Counted from the first letter of the stretch, positions 44,622 to 54,032 are shown. The stretch is DNA of 64,000 bases from Tahibacter amnicola (GCF_025398735.1 NZ_CP104694.1:5607465-5671464); one strand, 5' to 3'. The notes: generated by a model not told the origin, from the sequence alone. Numbers and translations: made by a program.

Positions 44622-44981
44622 ATGGGCAACGTCAATGACAGTCTCACGAACCTGATGCAGTGCGATGGCTCCATGTGCGCAGCGCTGGTGGATTCGAACA
44701 GCGGCATGACACTGGGCCGCGTCGGCACTGGCATGGATCTGGATCTGGCCGCCGCGGGCAATACGGAAGTGGTTCGCGCCAAGCTCAAGACGATGAAGAG
44801 CCTTGGGCTCAACGACAGCATCGAGGACATCCTGATTACCCTGGGTAAGCAATATCACGTGATCCGACCGATTGCGGCCAAGACGGGTCTGTTCATTTAC
44901 CTTGTGCTCGACAAGGCCAAGGCGAACCTGGCCCTGGCGCGCCGCGCGTGCCAGGAGGCGGAATCCGGCCTGGTGGTCTGA
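44622..44981 (+). CDS. Roadblock/LC7-like protein, second copy
   Basis: Product of 119 residues with a strong AGGAG site 6 bases before the ATG. The domain is recognisable (GSMCAALVDSNSGMTLGRVG, IEDILITLGKQYHVIRPI, GLFIYLVLDKAKANLALARR). It is 71 bases after the first copy and clearly diverged from it, so the two may form a heterodimer or serve different partners. It is the last gene of the module; a small hairpin (GCTACG/CGTAGC, 45060-45076) follows. Confidence 0.78.
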   Translation: MGNVNDSLTNLMQCDGSMCAALVDSNSGMTLGRVGTGMDLDLAAAGNTEVVRAKLKTMKSLGLNDSIEDILITLGKQYHVIRPIAAKTGLFIYLVLDKAKANLALARRACQEAESGLVV

Positions 44982-45181
44982 ACACGGCGTCTCCGGTGCG
45001 CGCACACGGAGGTGCGTCACCGGCGGAGCGCGGCGTGTGCTGGAAAACGCCACAGACTCGCTACGTCAACCGTAGCGTAGCGCGAGAGCGGCATTCCCCG
45101 CGCCGATCAGTCACGCTTGCCTTTCGCGAGAGCCGCATGCTCCAATAGGCGACGCCTCGCGGCTGCTGACAACCCATTGGA

Positions 45182-45199
45182 CCACCTCTTTCGAGGTGG
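45182..45199 (+). promoter_or_regulatory. Hairpin covering the rtcB ribosome binding site
   Basis: A perfect 7-bp stem CCACCTC/GAGGTGG (45182-45188/45193-45199) with loop TTTC places the GAGG ribosome binding site of rtcB in its 3' arm, 5 bases before the ATG at 45202. If it forms in the messenger, translation would be blocked until the stem is melted or cut. Sequence is direct evidence; regulation is inferred. Confidence 0.55.
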
Positions 45200-45201
45200 C
45201 G

Positions 45202-46626
45202 ATGACGCTTGCTCGGCAGCTTCTCATGAAAATCCCCCTTTCCCGGCTTCAGAAAGCCTTCGCGCGGCGCGGCATTGCCGTCGAACGCGTATCCCATTCC
45301 TACGTTGTACGCCGCGGCGACGATTCCGCCCGGATCCTTCTTCCACCTGACTTCGAGCTGGAAGGCAGGGCCGTTTCCCAATTGCTGGATTTTGCAGCCG
45401 TCGGCTGGCCTGACCGCCCGCGCCCGGTGCGCTGCGCCTGCGCCACACCGGATTTCCACCCGGGCTCGCTGGCGCCAGTTGGCAGCGTCGTGGCCACCGA
45501 TGCCGATGTGGTGATTCCCGCGGCCATCGGCACCGACATCAATTGCGGCATGCGCCTGATCACCACCGGCCTGACGCTGACCCAGATGGCGTCGCACGAA
45601 GCGCGCTGGACCCGGGTGCTCACCGAACGGCTGCTGCACACACGGACGGACGCACCGGTACCAGCGCGCGCGTTCCGGGCCTTGTTCGACGATTCACCAT
45701 TGGCGTGCCTGCGTGCGCTCGGCCGCTCCGGCGTTTGGGCGGGCACCGATTTCGCCCGTCTCGAACGTGAAGTGCGTGCCTGCGTCGCTCTGGACACGCT
45801 TCGCGCAGACAGCGTCCACGCGCCGGATTTCCTCGTGAATGGCCAGGACCAGGTACGTTCGCCGGACCTTGGCACCATCGGTTCCGGCAATCACTTCGTC
45901 GAGCTGCAGATCGTCGACGCAATCCTCGACCGCCAGGTGGCCTACACGGCCGGACTGCGTGCCGGTGACGTGGTGGCCATGATTCACAGTGGATCCCGCG
46001 GCATTGGCTTCCATGTCGGCCGCCGCTGGATCGACAAGGCCAAATCCGCCTGGCCGGCAGGGACGTCACATCCGACGAGCGGGCTCTACGCGCTGCGCGG
46101 CCCCGCCGCAGAAGACTACTTCCAGGCAATGGGAACGGCTGCGCGCTACGCGTGGCTCAATCGCGTCGTCCTCGCGGAATGGGTGCGCGAGGCGCTGGAA
46201 GCTACCGTCGGTGCGGGCAGCTCACGCCTCGTGGTCGATGTACCGCACAACATCATCACGAAAGAACACGGACTGCACATCCACCGCAAGGGTTCAACGC
46301 CTGCCCACGACGGTCAGTGGGCGTTGCTGCCAGGTTCGATGGGTGATGCGTCGTACCTGGTGACGGGGCTTGGCCATCCGGAATGGCTGTGGTCGTGCAG
46401 CCACGGTGCGGGTCGGCGCGTGCGCCGGCACAGCGTACGCCGCCACTCATCACACACCGCAGCAAAGACGACCGAGTGGCACTGCCACACGCTGCGCGAA
46501 GAACGGCGCCTGGAGGAGCATCCCGACGCGTACAAACCGATCGGGCCGGTCATCGAATCGCAGGCGGAAGCCGGCCTTATCCGCGCGGCGATCCGCTTTC
46601 GTCCCTGGCGCACGTTCAAGGCCTGA
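45202..46626 (+). CDS. rtcB: RNA ligase RtcB
   Basis: GTP- and Mn-dependent ligase joining 2',3'-cyclic phosphate or 3'-phosphate RNA ends to 5'-OH ends, used in RNA repair. The 474-residue product keeps the metal and catalytic residues: TDINCGM (about 115-121), GSGNHFVE (about 232-239), IHSGSRGIG (about 262-270), PHN (about 350), RKGSTPA (about 363-369), PGSMG and the guanylate-accepting His in CSHGAGR. ATG 45202 is preferred; a GTG two codons earlier sits inside the hairpin. No rtcA or rtcR is adjacent. Confidence 0.9.
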   Translation: MTLARQLLMKIPLSRLQKAFARRGIAVERVSHSYVVRRGDDSARILLPPDFELEGRAVSQLLDFAAVGWPDRPRPVRCACATPDFHPGSLAPVGSVVATDADVVIPAAIGTDINCGMRLITTGLTLTQMASHEARWTRVLTERLLHTRTDAPVPARAFRALFDDSPLACLRALGRSGVWAGTDFARLEREVRACVALDTLRADSVHAPDFLVNGQDQVRSPDLGTIGSGNHFVELQIVDAILDRQVAYTAGLRAGDVVAMIHSGSRGIGFHVGRRWIDKAKSAWPAGTSHPTSGLYALRGPAAEDYFQAMGTAARYAWLNRVVLAEWVREALEATVGAGSSRLVVDVPHNIITKEHGLHIHRKGSTPAHDGQWALLPGSMGDASYLVTGLGHPEWLWSCSHGAGRRVRRHSVRRHSSHTAAKTTEWHCHTLREERRLEEHPDAYKPIGPVIESQAEAGLIRAAIRFRPWRTFKA

Positions 46627-46629
46627 CTT

Positions 46630-46664
46630 GCCGCAGTACGGGCCGCATGGGCCCGTACTGCGGC
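46630..46664. terminator. Terminator hairpin after rtcB
   Basis: A perfect 15-bp stem (46630-46644/46650-46664) with a 5-base loop begins 4 bases past the rtcB stop codon. No T tract follows. It separates rtcB from the convergent gene. Confidence 0.65.
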
Positions 46665-46750
46665 GCCGGCGTCGCCGGTCGTGCCGGGTCAATCGCCACG
46701 GTTGCGTGATGGACGGCAACAATCACTCCTCGCCGCGCCACGCGTTGCCG

Positions 46751-46781
46751 GGCGGGGCGGACCCTCCGGGTTCGCCCCGCC
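46751..46781 (-). terminator. Terminator hairpin after the delta-60-repeat gene
   Basis: GGCGGGGCG (46751-46759) pairs with CGCCCCGCC (46773-46781), extended inward by GACC/GGTT-type pairs around a CTCC loop. It lies 8 bases beyond the stop of the minus-strand gene. It lacks a clear U tract. Confidence 0.5.
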
Positions 46782-46788
46782 GCGTGGT

Positions 46789-48096
46789 TCAGTTCTGGTG
46801 GCGCGCAACCGTCATCGCGCCCAGCGTCAGCGAGGGATCGGCAAACTTTATGGTCGTTCCCGCCGTGACGATCAGGCCAGGCTTGTACAGCTTCACACCA
46901 CCGTTGGCATTGGCATCGTAGCCGTAGTGGAGATCGACCCAGCCGCTACCCGATCCGTAGCTTCCGTCAATCCATCCATCGGGTTTCAGGCGCAGCACGA
47001 AGGCCGTGGACTTCGCGTCGTCCACCAGGTGCTGGCCGACAATGACCGGACGCTCCGCGTCGTCCAGGATCATGTCGGTGACCGTTACGCCTTTGTCGTA
47101 GAGATCCCACTCGATCTTGCCGCCCACGCCGAAGGTGGCGTCAAGCGCGCCGTTCGGTCGCAGTTGCGCCGCACCGGCGCGGCAATAGGTCGTGCCGGCG
47201 GCCGGGTCGATGGTCTTGCAGGTGCTGCCACTGATGACGATCTGGCCACTCTTCTTCAGCGCCACGCGACGGCCGAAATCATCGTCGGCAAACCCGATAC
47301 GGGTGAAGCCGGCGAGGCCGAAGGTGGGATCGGGCGTACCGTTCCACTGGTAGCGGCCGACGACGAAGTCATAGGTATCGCCCGGCTTGGCGGCACGACC
47401 GGCCGCAACGATCCGGCCGTCGGGCTGGAACACCAGGCCCGTCAGGCGATTGCGTGCACCAGCACCGCTCCACAGGCGCGAGTAAGCCACGCCGCCCGTC
47501 CCGAAACCGCCCAGCGGCGCGCCGGAGAGCGAAAGCCCGACCAGGACGAAGTCGTGATTGCCAGTGGCCGGGTTGCGCGCGCTGGCTGCCATCGCCAGGT
47601 TGTTGCCCCACTGGGCGATATCAAACACCGGGTAGATCGCGGTGCCGACCGTGAACGTCGCCACGCCGCCAGCACCGAACCACGCCTGCGGCACGCCGCT
47701 TGTATTGAATGCGTAAACGTACAGTTTGTCGTCAGCAGCGATCATCTGGAACAGATAGCCGCGGAAGCGCGTCAGCGCACTGTAGGCCGCGACATTCGGC
47801 GGCAATGATGCTGGCGTGACGATGCCGCCTACACCAAAGCTGCCGTCAATGAGGCCATTGGGCTTGTATTTGGCCAGCACCGGCACGACCGTACCGCCGG
47901 TCACGCTGGTGCCGGCGGTGTAGACATTGCCGGCTTCATCCACGACAAGATCGTCGGCCGACGAATGGTCGCCGTCGTAGGTAACGGTGTATCCGCCCGT
48001 ACCGAAGGAAGGGTCGTAGTCACCCGGCGCCGCCAGCGCGGCCGGCGTGCACAGTGCGAAGAGCGAACTCAACAGCAGTGAACTCAGGGATTTCAT
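46789..48096 (-). CDS. Secreted delta-60-repeat beta-propeller-like protein
   Basis: Product of 435 residues with a signal peptide (MKSLSSLLLSSLFALCTPAA, cut near ALA-APG). The mature protein is built from about six or seven repeats of roughly 55-60 residues carrying GxLDxxFGxGG-type cores (YDPSFGTGGYTV, IDGSFGVGGIVT, PDPTFGLAGFTR, LDATFGVGGKIE, IDGSYGSGSGWV), the delta-60 repeat signature. I chose the ATG with GGAG at 6-base spacing. Function unknown; extracellular or surface location is likely. It is monocistronic. Confidence 0.8.
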   Translation of the reverse strand: MKSLSSLLLSSLFALCTPAALAAPGDYDPSFGTGGYTVTYDGDHSSADDLVVDEAGNVYTAGTSVTGGTVVPVLAKYKPNGLIDGSFGVGGIVTPASLPPNVAAYSALTRFRGYLFQMIAADDKLYVYAFNTSGVPQAWFGAGGVATFTVGTAIYPVFDIAQWGNNLAMAASARNPATGNHDFVLVGLSLSGAPLGGFGTGGVAYSRLWSGAGARNRLTGLVFQPDGRIVAAGRAAKPGDTYDFVVGRYQWNGTPDPTFGLAGFTRIGFADDDFGRRVALKKSGQIVISGSTCKTIDPAAGTTYCRAGAAQLRPNGALDATFGVGGKIEWDLYDKGVTVTDMILDDAERPVIVGQHLVDDAKSTAFVLRLKPDGWIDGSYGSGSGWVDLHYGYDANANGGVKLYKPGLIVTAGTTIKFADPSLTLGAMTVARHQN

Positions 48097-48477
48097 AGCC
48101 GTCTCCATAGGCCCGTCAGGGGCACTGCGTTATTCGCAGCGGGGAAAGTTTGCGTTCATCCCGTCTCAGGGTCTGAGGCACGCCGGGCGGTGGGGGTGTG
48201 AAGCAGTTGGCACTGCGTTCCGGACGACGGACCTTCTCGTGATCCCGCCACGAGTTCGTCGCAGCAATGGGCGTTTGTACGTTCGTCCCTGAAACTGTCT
48301 CGCTGAATGCACCCCACCGAACACCTCAGCGATTGCAATCGACTCCTCCGATCCGCGGGTTCCCCATCCGTTCGCAGCCGATGCGGACGCACCACACGAC
48401 GGGGATGACCACATTGCGCGCGGTGAGAGAATCCTGGTGTCAGCGACAGCTACGAGCCTCAACCATGAGGAGAGACG
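48097..48477. other. 381-base intergenic region between divergent genes
   Basis: It should hold promoters for the delta-60 gene (leftward) and the small gene at 48478 (rightward), but I find no convincing -35/-10 pair. No gene, tRNA or recognisable recombination site is seen. It borders a stretch whose base use differs from the flanks. Confidence 0.4.
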
Positions 48478-48957
48478 ATGAAGATCGATAGCGGAGTGGC
48501 AATGGTCCTAGCTTCGCTTTTTGGAATGCTTGGTGGGCTCGGAAGCGCGTACATCACGAGACCCGCGACACCAGAAACCGTACGAACAACAAGCGCCAAA
48601 CCAGCGTCCACCCCGGTTACGGCACCTGGCACAGAAGGCTGGGTTGAAAAAGGTTACGGCGTAAATGTCGCATATGCCGCGGAAACCGACGGCTTCGTTG
48701 CCGCGCTCACAGGCGGCAACAAGCCAGCAGCTGGCGCGGATGTCTTTTCCGGACCTACCGCAAAGGATCTCACGCTCCGTACTCGCGCCGGCGGTTCCTA
48801 TGCTGGTGCGGTCCTGCCAGTCCGCAAAGGTGAGTATTGGCTCGTCAAGCCCCAAGGGTCCGGCACAGTCACTGTGCAGTGGTTGTCCACACCAAGGCTA
48901 TACGATGCGCGCCCCGGCCACGATTCGACAGGCGACGAACGGAAATCGACAAAATAG
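48478..48957 (+). CDS. Hypothetical protein with N-terminal membrane anchor
   Basis: Product of 159 residues, start preceded by GAGGAGAG. A single hydrophobic segment (VAMVLASLFGMLGGLGSAYI, about 7-26) is followed by a Thr/Pro-rich linker (about 28-52) and a small beta-rich domain (AALTGGNKPAAGADVFSGP, LRTRAGGSYAGAVLPVRKGE, YWLVKPQGSGTVTVQWL). The topology suggests a periplasmic domain tethered to the inner membrane. Codon use is less GC-biased than in neighbours. I recognise no family and no partner. Confidence 0.55.
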   Translation: MKIDSGVAMVLASLFGMLGGLGSAYITRPATPETVRTTSAKPASTPVTAPGTEGWVEKGYGVNVAYAAETDGFVAALTGGNKPAAGADVFSGPTAKDLTLRTRAGGSYAGAVLPVRKGEYWLVKPQGSGTVTVQWLSTPRLYDARPGHDSTGDERKSTK

Positions 48958-49080
48958 GCAGACCTGCACACGCTGGAATCGCACAGTTTCAAAGGCTGGA
49001 CGCCACATGCCCGTAAGTGCCGCTTTGAAACGCAAGATGGAGCACCGGTGACTCTGACAAGCGCCCTTCGCACCAGTTAA

Positions 49081-49488
49081 CTATCGCCCTTCCAGCAGAT
49101 CGATCTCCTGCCCGGTTCCCGCGATCGTCACACGCATCACCGAGTAGCGCCATTGGCCTTCGGATTTCGTCCCGTGCACCGTGAGCGTGGCTTTCTCCTT
49201 GCGGCCTTCCAGGCTGATCGACAGTCGCGCGAATCCGCCGCCGGAGCCGGTTCTGATTTGCCCTGTGGGCAGCCAGCCGGCTTTCACAGGCGGCCCGAGC
49301 GCCTGGATCACCACCGGATCGTTCAGCGCCTTTGCAACGGAAGTGGTGTAGGCGTCCGACGCCTTCATCGCGCCGGCGACGATGGCAAGGATGCCGGCAA
49401 CCATTGCCGCCATCAGGACCAATCCGCCGACGATGATCGCGACAACGACACGTCTATTGACGGAAGACTTCGCAGAGGCGGTTGTCAT
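49081..49488 (-). CDS. Coa1-like membrane protein
   Basis: Product of 135 residues, start preceded by AGGAGG. One transmembrane helix (VVVAIIVGGLVLMAAMVAGI, about 14-33) is followed by a domain with the pattern of the Coa1/Tim21 group: DPVVIQALGPPVKAGWLPTG (about 57-76), SISLEGRKEKATLTVHGTKS and WRYSVMRVTI. Mitochondrial Coa1 assists cytochrome oxidase assembly; bacterial members of this group are common next to unrelated genes and their role is not established. Confidence 0.65.
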   Translation of the reverse strand: MTTASAKSSVNRRVVVAIIVGGLVLMAAMVAGILAIVAGAMKASDAYTTSVAKALNDPVVIQALGPPVKAGWLPTGQIRTGSGGGFARLSISLEGRKEKATLTVHGTKSEGQWRYSVMRVTIAGTGQEIDLLEGR

Positions 49489-49707
49489 TCAACCCTCCTG
49501 GACTAAACGGGATTCGCACACTCGCGCTGAAAACGGCCATGCGCTGTCGTAAATAATTGCAACACTGACAGCCGGTTGTACAGAAAATCACTAGTAGCGT
49601 AGCAGCGACACCCCGTCGCTCCGACAACAATTGTGTCGAGGGCGGCGCGGCTCCGGAGCGATGGTAGAGTCCGGCCTTCGTTCGGATCCCCTGAAGATCT
49701 CGTCGCA

Positions 49708-50199
49708 ATGATTCGCGCCTATTCCACGCGCCTCGCGGGCACACTCGCCGCCTGCGTGGCAATCGGACTGATCGGGTTTCGGCCCCAGACCGGATTGTTC
49801 CTGACCCTGCTCGGTCCCCTGCTCCTGGCCATCATCATCCCGGCACTCTATGTGGCCTGGAACAAGCCGCAGGAGCGTGCAGTGCAATATCTGAAGCTGG
49901 TGCTGTGCGTGATCACGCTCGCCACCGGCATCACGCTGCACGTGCACTACGTGCAGGCGGCGCGTTCGTCGGCGCAGGACGTCGTGGCCTTCGTCGAAGC
50001 GTTTCGGGAAAGTCACGACCGCTACCCCACGACGGCTGAAGTGGAAGCTGCGCCTTTCTGGTCGGCCACCCGCCTTTGGCGGATCGGCTATGCCCACGCG
50101 GACGGCGTGGTGCTCCTGACCTACCCGTCCACGAACAATCCGTTCGATCGCTATTTCTATAACTTCGCCCAGCGGACCTGGAAATTCCTTCCGGCCTGA
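49708..50199 (+). CDS. Small inner-membrane protein of unknown function
   Basis: Product of 163 residues. Three hydrophobic segments in the first half (TLAACVAIGLIGF; LFLTLLGPLLLAIIIPALYV; LKLVLCVITLATGITLHV) are followed by a soluble C-terminal domain with aromatic residues (FWSATRLWRIGYAH, FDRYFYNFAQRTWKFLP). ATG 49708 is preferred to a GTG 25 codons earlier because the latter adds an arginine-rich extension; neither has a strong ribosome binding site. No family recognised. Confidence 0.55.
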   Translation: MIRAYSTRLAGTLAACVAIGLIGFRPQTGLFLTLLGPLLLAIIIPALYVAWNKPQERAVQYLKLVLCVITLATGITLHVHYVQAARSSAQDVVAFVEAFRESHDRYPTTAEVEAAPFWSATRLWRIGYAHADGVVLLTYPSTNNPFDRYFYNFAQRTWKFLPA

Positions 50200-50309
50200 C
50201 GGCAGCGAACCAAGGCGGCGACGATTTTTTCGCGGGCGGTGATGGCTTTTGTCCCGCTGTTCCGTCCTCGTGAACAAACCTGCCGTCCGGCGGGTGTTCC
50301 GAGGCAATC

Positions 50310-51023
50310 ATGCACCGCATCCTGCTCGCCCTTGTCGTCTGCCTGTCACTGCTGGCCCCTGCGCGCAAGGCCACTGCGCTGACCCTGCCCTGGTACGACG
50401 GCGTCTTCAAAAGCATCGGCACGAACACCGCGTGCCTGAGCGATCCGCCCATTTTCCAGGTGCGGGTGCAGGCCTATGCCGGCTATACCCTGCTGCCTCC
50501 CAACCGTACCCCGGCCGTCGGCGAGGTGTTCTACACGCACCTGGTGATCAGCCATCCCGGCAATCCCTGCGGCGGCAGCGTGGTAGGCCTGGAACTGATG
50601 CTGCCGGAAGGGGTGACGCCCGCGGTGTCCGAAGGCAATCCGGTGTTCTGCTTCGCCCGCGTGCCGAACGGCCCGCGCATCATCAATCTTGGCAACGACA
50701 GCGGCTACGGTTGCCCGCAGACCTTCACACAGGGGCTGGAGGGCCTGGCGATCCGCGCGCCGCGCGGCGGATACATGAATTCGTTCGCCTGGGGAATGGC
50801 GCAGGGCGTGTGGCTGGAATTCCTGATTCCGCTCACCTCGTCCACGCCGCAGTTCGGTGACAAGCAGATCACGTTCCGCGTCAACCCGGATATCGGCGTC
50901 GTGGGCTATCCGTCCGTGCCACTGCTGGTGAACAACGACGTGCTGTTCCGTACCTCGGACGAAGGCAACCACCTGACCCTGGACCTGTGCGCCATTACGC
51001 CGGTCGCCCAGGGCTGCCAGTAG
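50310..51023 (+). CDS. Secreted cysteine-containing protein of unknown function
   Basis: Product of 237 residues with a signal peptide (MHRILLALVVCLSLLAPARK, cut near KATA-LTL). The mature chain has six cysteines (near TACLS, NPCGG, FCFAR, YGCPQ, DLCAI and QGCQ), probably three disulfides, and is rich in beta-type stretches. A Greek-key-like domain would fit, but I recognise no family. It ends facing msrB, separated by a hairpin. Confidence 0.6.
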   Translation: MHRILLALVVCLSLLAPARKATALTLPWYDGVFKSIGTNTACLSDPPIFQVRVQAYAGYTLLPPNRTPAVGEVFYTHLVISHPGNPCGGSVVGLELMLPEGVTPAVSEGNPVFCFARVPNGPRIINLGNDSGYGCPQTFTQGLEGLAIRAPRGGYMNSFAWGMAQGVWLEFLIPLTSSTPQFGDKQITFRVNPDIGVVGYPSVPLLVNNDVLFRTSDEGNHLTLDLCAITPVAQGCQ

Positions 51024-51033
51024 GACCGATCGG

Positions 51034-51057
51034 CAGGGGCGCCATCGGGCGTCCCTG
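51034..51057. terminator. Bidirectional hairpin between the secreted-protein gene and msrB
   Basis: CAGGGGCGCC (51034-51043) pairs with GGCGTCCCTG (51048-51057), one G-T wobble, loop ATCG. It lies 8-10 bases from both convergent stop codons. Confidence 0.6.
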
Positions 51058-51064
51058 TCCGGCA

Positions 51065-51460
51065 TCACTTCGGCGCGAAGTCCAATGCGGCGGAGTTGAT
51101 GCAGTAACGCAGGCCCGTGGGTCGCGGCCCGTCGGTGAAGACGTGGCCTAGGTGGGAATCACAGCGGGCGCAGCGCACCTCGACGCGGCGCATGCCGTGG
51201 GTGCGGTCCTCGTGCTCGCTGACGGCGTCCGGATTCACCGGCTGCCAGTAGCTGGGCCAGCCGCTGCCAGAGTCGTATTTGGTGGTCGAGTCAAACAGTT
51301 CCGACCCGCAGGCGGCACACAGATAGGTGCCGGCCGCGTGGTGGTCCCAGTATTTGCCGGTAAAGGCGCGCTCGGTCGCCGAGCAGCGGCAGATTGCGTA
51401 CTGCTCGGGCGTCAGTTCCTCGCGCCATTGGGCGTCGGTCTTGGTGACTTTGTCGTTCAC
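51065..51460 (-). CDS. msrB: Peptide-methionine (R)-S-oxide reductase
   Basis: Repairs the R form of methionine sulfoxide. The 131-residue product has two zinc CxxC pairs (CAACGSELF and [12 protein letters not shown]), the substrate segment [10 protein letters not shown] and the catalytic cysteine in [10 protein letters not shown] further [12 protein letters not shown] segment near the N-terminus is usual. I chose GTG at VNDKVTKTD with GGGAG upstream; the frame is open much further upstream, so a longer, possibly exported form cannot be excluded. Confidence 0.93.
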   Translation of the reverse strand: MNDKVTKTDAQWREELTPEQYAICRCSATERAFTGKYWDHHAAGTYLCAACGSELFDSTTKYDSGSGWPSYWQPVNPDAVSEHEDRTHGMRRVEVRCARCDSHLGHVFTDGPRPTGLRYCINSAALDFAPK

Positions 51461-51620
51461 AGCCGTTTTCTCCCGGGCGGGGGCGGCACAGGCGCCGCTT
51501 GCGTCACCCACACTGCGGCTGAACCGGAACGAAATCAATCCCTTGCGCGAGCGCTGATTGCTGCGGTGTGCGCGTTTGAGGCATCTTACGCGTCTCTGTG
51601 GCCGCAAAAGACCGTGCTCC

Positions 51621-53912
51621 GTGCCGCGTAATGCCCCCCGATTCCCGGCTGTGCGCCTGCTGGCGCTGGCCACCATCGCTTCGCTCCACGGCACCGGCGC
51701 TTTCGCCGCCACGCCGAAGGCAGACGATTTCCGCCTCTGCAAGCCCAACGCGCTGCTGTCGTTCTACACCCCCGGCCTGCCGACCACGGGCGACCGCAAC
51801 GCCGAAGCCGCCGATTTCACCGCCGACCGCTTCCAGTCCAAGGACACGTCCAAATACGTGCTGGAAGGCAAGGCGCGCATCCAGCGCCTGGATCAGCTGC
51901 TGCAGGCCGAACGCCTGACCTACTGGACCGAGACGACCGCCTGGCTGGCCGAAGGCGACGTGCGTTACCAGGATCGCGGTCTTCTGCTGTCGGCGACCAG
52001 GGGTGAAGGCACGACGACGCCGAGCACCGCCACGCTCGACAACGTGCGCTTCCAGCTGCTGGGCTCGCGCGGCAACGGCAGTGCCGCGCAGGCGAAGCTG
52101 ATCGATGCCGATCATGCATCCATGACCCAGGTCGGCTTCACCACCTGTGACCCCGAGGCCACCCAATGGGAGATCCGCGCCGACGACCTGTCGCTGGACC
52201 AGGCCGAAGGCGTCGGCCGGGGTCACAACGCGACGCTGCGCCTGGGCGACGTGCCGATCCTGTGGCTGCCGTACGTCCGCTTCCCGATCGATGAGCGGCG
52301 CCAGAGCGGCTTCCTGTATCCGCGCGTAGGGTTCAACGGCAACAGCGGCTTCGACTACACCCAGCCCTACTACATCAATATCGCGCCCAACTACGATGCG
52401 ACGCTTTACCCACGCATCGTGACCCAGCGCGGGCTGATGCTGGGCGGTGAATTCCGCTACCTCACGGACAACCATCGCGGCCAGATCGATGGCTCGTGGA
52501 TGCCGGACGACCGCAAGGCCGACCGCGACCGCGGCGACTTCCACATCGAACACCACGGCGTGCTGTCGCCGCACTGGAATATCGCGGCAAATATCAATCA
52601 CGTCTCGGATGACCGCTATTTCGAGGATTTCGGCGACAGCCTGTCGACCGTCTCGACCAGCCTGCTGCCGTCCAGCGCGTATCTGCTCGGCCACGGCGCC
52701 CATTGGACGGCGAGCTTCGGCGGCGATCGCTACCAGATCACCGACCCGACCCTCAACGACATCTTTGAACCGTATCGCCGCCTGCCGCGCGCCACCTTCG
52801 AAGCCGATGTGGGGCTCGTGGGCAGCCTGCGCGGCGGGGTGAAATCGGAATTCGTGTCCTTCTCGAAGGAGTGCCAGAAGTTCGCGCCCGGGGAGACCGG
52901 CGTGTGCCCGGCCACGGGCGAGCGCCTGGACCTGTATCCGTACCTGAGCCTGCCGCTGGAAGGCGCATCGTGGTTCCTGCGCCCGGAAGTGGGCGTGCGG
53001 CATACGCGTTACGAGGTCGAACAGGACAGCCGCGTCGGTCCGTCCGGCGGCCCGGTGGTGGCATACGAACACCAGTGGTCACCGCGGCGCACCCTGCCGA
53101 TCAGCAGCGTCGATGCCGGCCTGTTCTTCGAGCGGGAAACGCAGCTGTGGGGCACCCAGTACACCCAGACGCTCGAACCGCGCCTGTACTACTTGAACGT
53201 GCCCTATCGCGACCAGTCGGATATCCCGCTGTTCGATACCCAGCCGGTCAGTTTTGACTACCCGCAGCTGTTCACGACCAATCGCTTCACCGGCGCCGAC
53301 CGCCAGATGGATGCGAAGAACCTGACCGTGGCCCTGACCACGCGCCTGCTCGAAAGCAACGGCGCGGAGCGGCTCTCGGCCAGCTTCGGGCAGATCCGCT
53401 ACTTCGACGACCAGCGCGTGCAGCTGCCCGGCGTCAACGCCACTGACTTCAGCAGCTCGGCCTATGTGGGCGAGCTCGACCTGCGCATCAGCGACCGCTG
53501 GCGCCTGAAGCTCGCCGATCACTGGGATCCGAACAAGGACCGCACCGACCTCTCCGCCGTCTCGGTGCAGCACCGGTTCCTGGGCGACGGCGTGGTGAAC
53601 CTGTCTTACCGTTACCGCCGCGACTTCCTTGAACAGACCGACCTGTCGGCGCTGGTGCCCATCAACGAGGTCTGGCGCCTGATTGGCCGCTGGAACTACT
53701 CGCTGCGCGACGAAAAGACCCTCGAGGGCCTGTTCGGCATCGAGCATGACAGCTGCTGCGTGGCCTGGCGCCTGCTGGCGCGCCGGTATGTGCGCACGGC
53801 CGAGGGCAAGGCCAACAACGCCCTGTACTTCGAGCTGGAATTCAAGGGCATCGGCGCCATCGGCCAGAAAACCGAGGACTTTTTGCGCCGTGGTATTCTT
53901 GGCTATCAGTAG
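51621..53912 (+). CDS. lptD: LPS-assembly protein LptD
   Basis: Outer-membrane beta-barrel that, with lipoprotein LptE, inserts lipopolysaccharide in the outer leaflet. The 763-residue product has a signal peptide (cut near GAFA-ATP), an N-terminal LptA/OstA-like domain (about 60-190) and a C-terminal barrel. Conserved cysteines are present: one near the mature N-terminus (FRLCKPN), one in TTCDPEA and the adjacent pair in DSCCVAW near the C-terminus, as needed for the interdomain disulfides. GTG 51621 is preferred; TTG 51558 would lengthen the leader. It begins the surA-pdxA operon. Confidence 0.95.
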   Translation: MPRNAPRFPAVRLLALATIASLHGTGAFAATPKADDFRLCKPNALLSFYTPGLPTTGDRNAEAADFTADRFQSKDTSKYVLEGKARIQRLDQLLQAERLTYWTETTAWLAEGDVRYQDRGLLLSATRGEGTTTPSTATLDNVRFQLLGSRGNGSAAQAKLIDADHASMTQVGFTTCDPEATQWEIRADDLSLDQAEGVGRGHNATLRLGDVPILWLPYVRFPIDERRQSGFLYPRVGFNGNSGFDYTQPYYINIAPNYDATLYPRIVTQRGLMLGGEFRYLTDNHRGQIDGSWMPDDRKADRDRGDFHIEHHGVLSPHWNIAANINHVSDDRYFEDFGDSLSTVSTSLLPSSAYLLGHGAHWTASFGGDRYQITDPTLNDIFEPYRRLPRATFEADVGLVGSLRGGVKSEFVSFSKECQKFAPGETGVCPATGERLDLYPYLSLPLEGASWFLRPEVGVRHTRYEVEQDSRVGPSGGPVVAYEHQWSPRRTLPISSVDAGLFFERETQLWGTQYTQTLEPRLYYLNVPYRDQSDIPLFDTQPVSFDYPQLFTTNRFTGADRQMDAKNLTVALTTRLLESNGAERLSASFGQIRYFDDQRVQLPGVNATDFSSSAYVGELDLRISDRWRLKLADHWDPNKDRTDLSAVSVQHRFLGDGVVNLSYRYRRDFLEQTDLSALVPINEVWRLIGRWNYSLRDEKTLEGLFGIEHDSCCVAWRLLARRYVRTAEGKANNALYFELEFKGIGAIGQKTEDFLRRGILGYQ

Positions 53913-54032
53913 TTTCCAGCGGGCCCGTTCCATTCAGGCCCGAGTTCGGGTCGCCGTGCACACTCGGCGACCTGATTCGCCATGCCGGACCGCCCCTCGC
54001 GCGGCCATCCCGAGACCTTCCACGGACCACCG

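Noticed and set aside
44982-45201. Sigma54 promoter for rtcB
   Set aside because: No TGGCAC-N5-TTGC-like pair could be placed, and no rtcR gene is adjacent.
48958-49080. Integron attC-like or repeat site around the GTTAAC near 49074
   Set aside because: The expected paired core sites and imperfect palindrome are not present; the match is a short chance motif.
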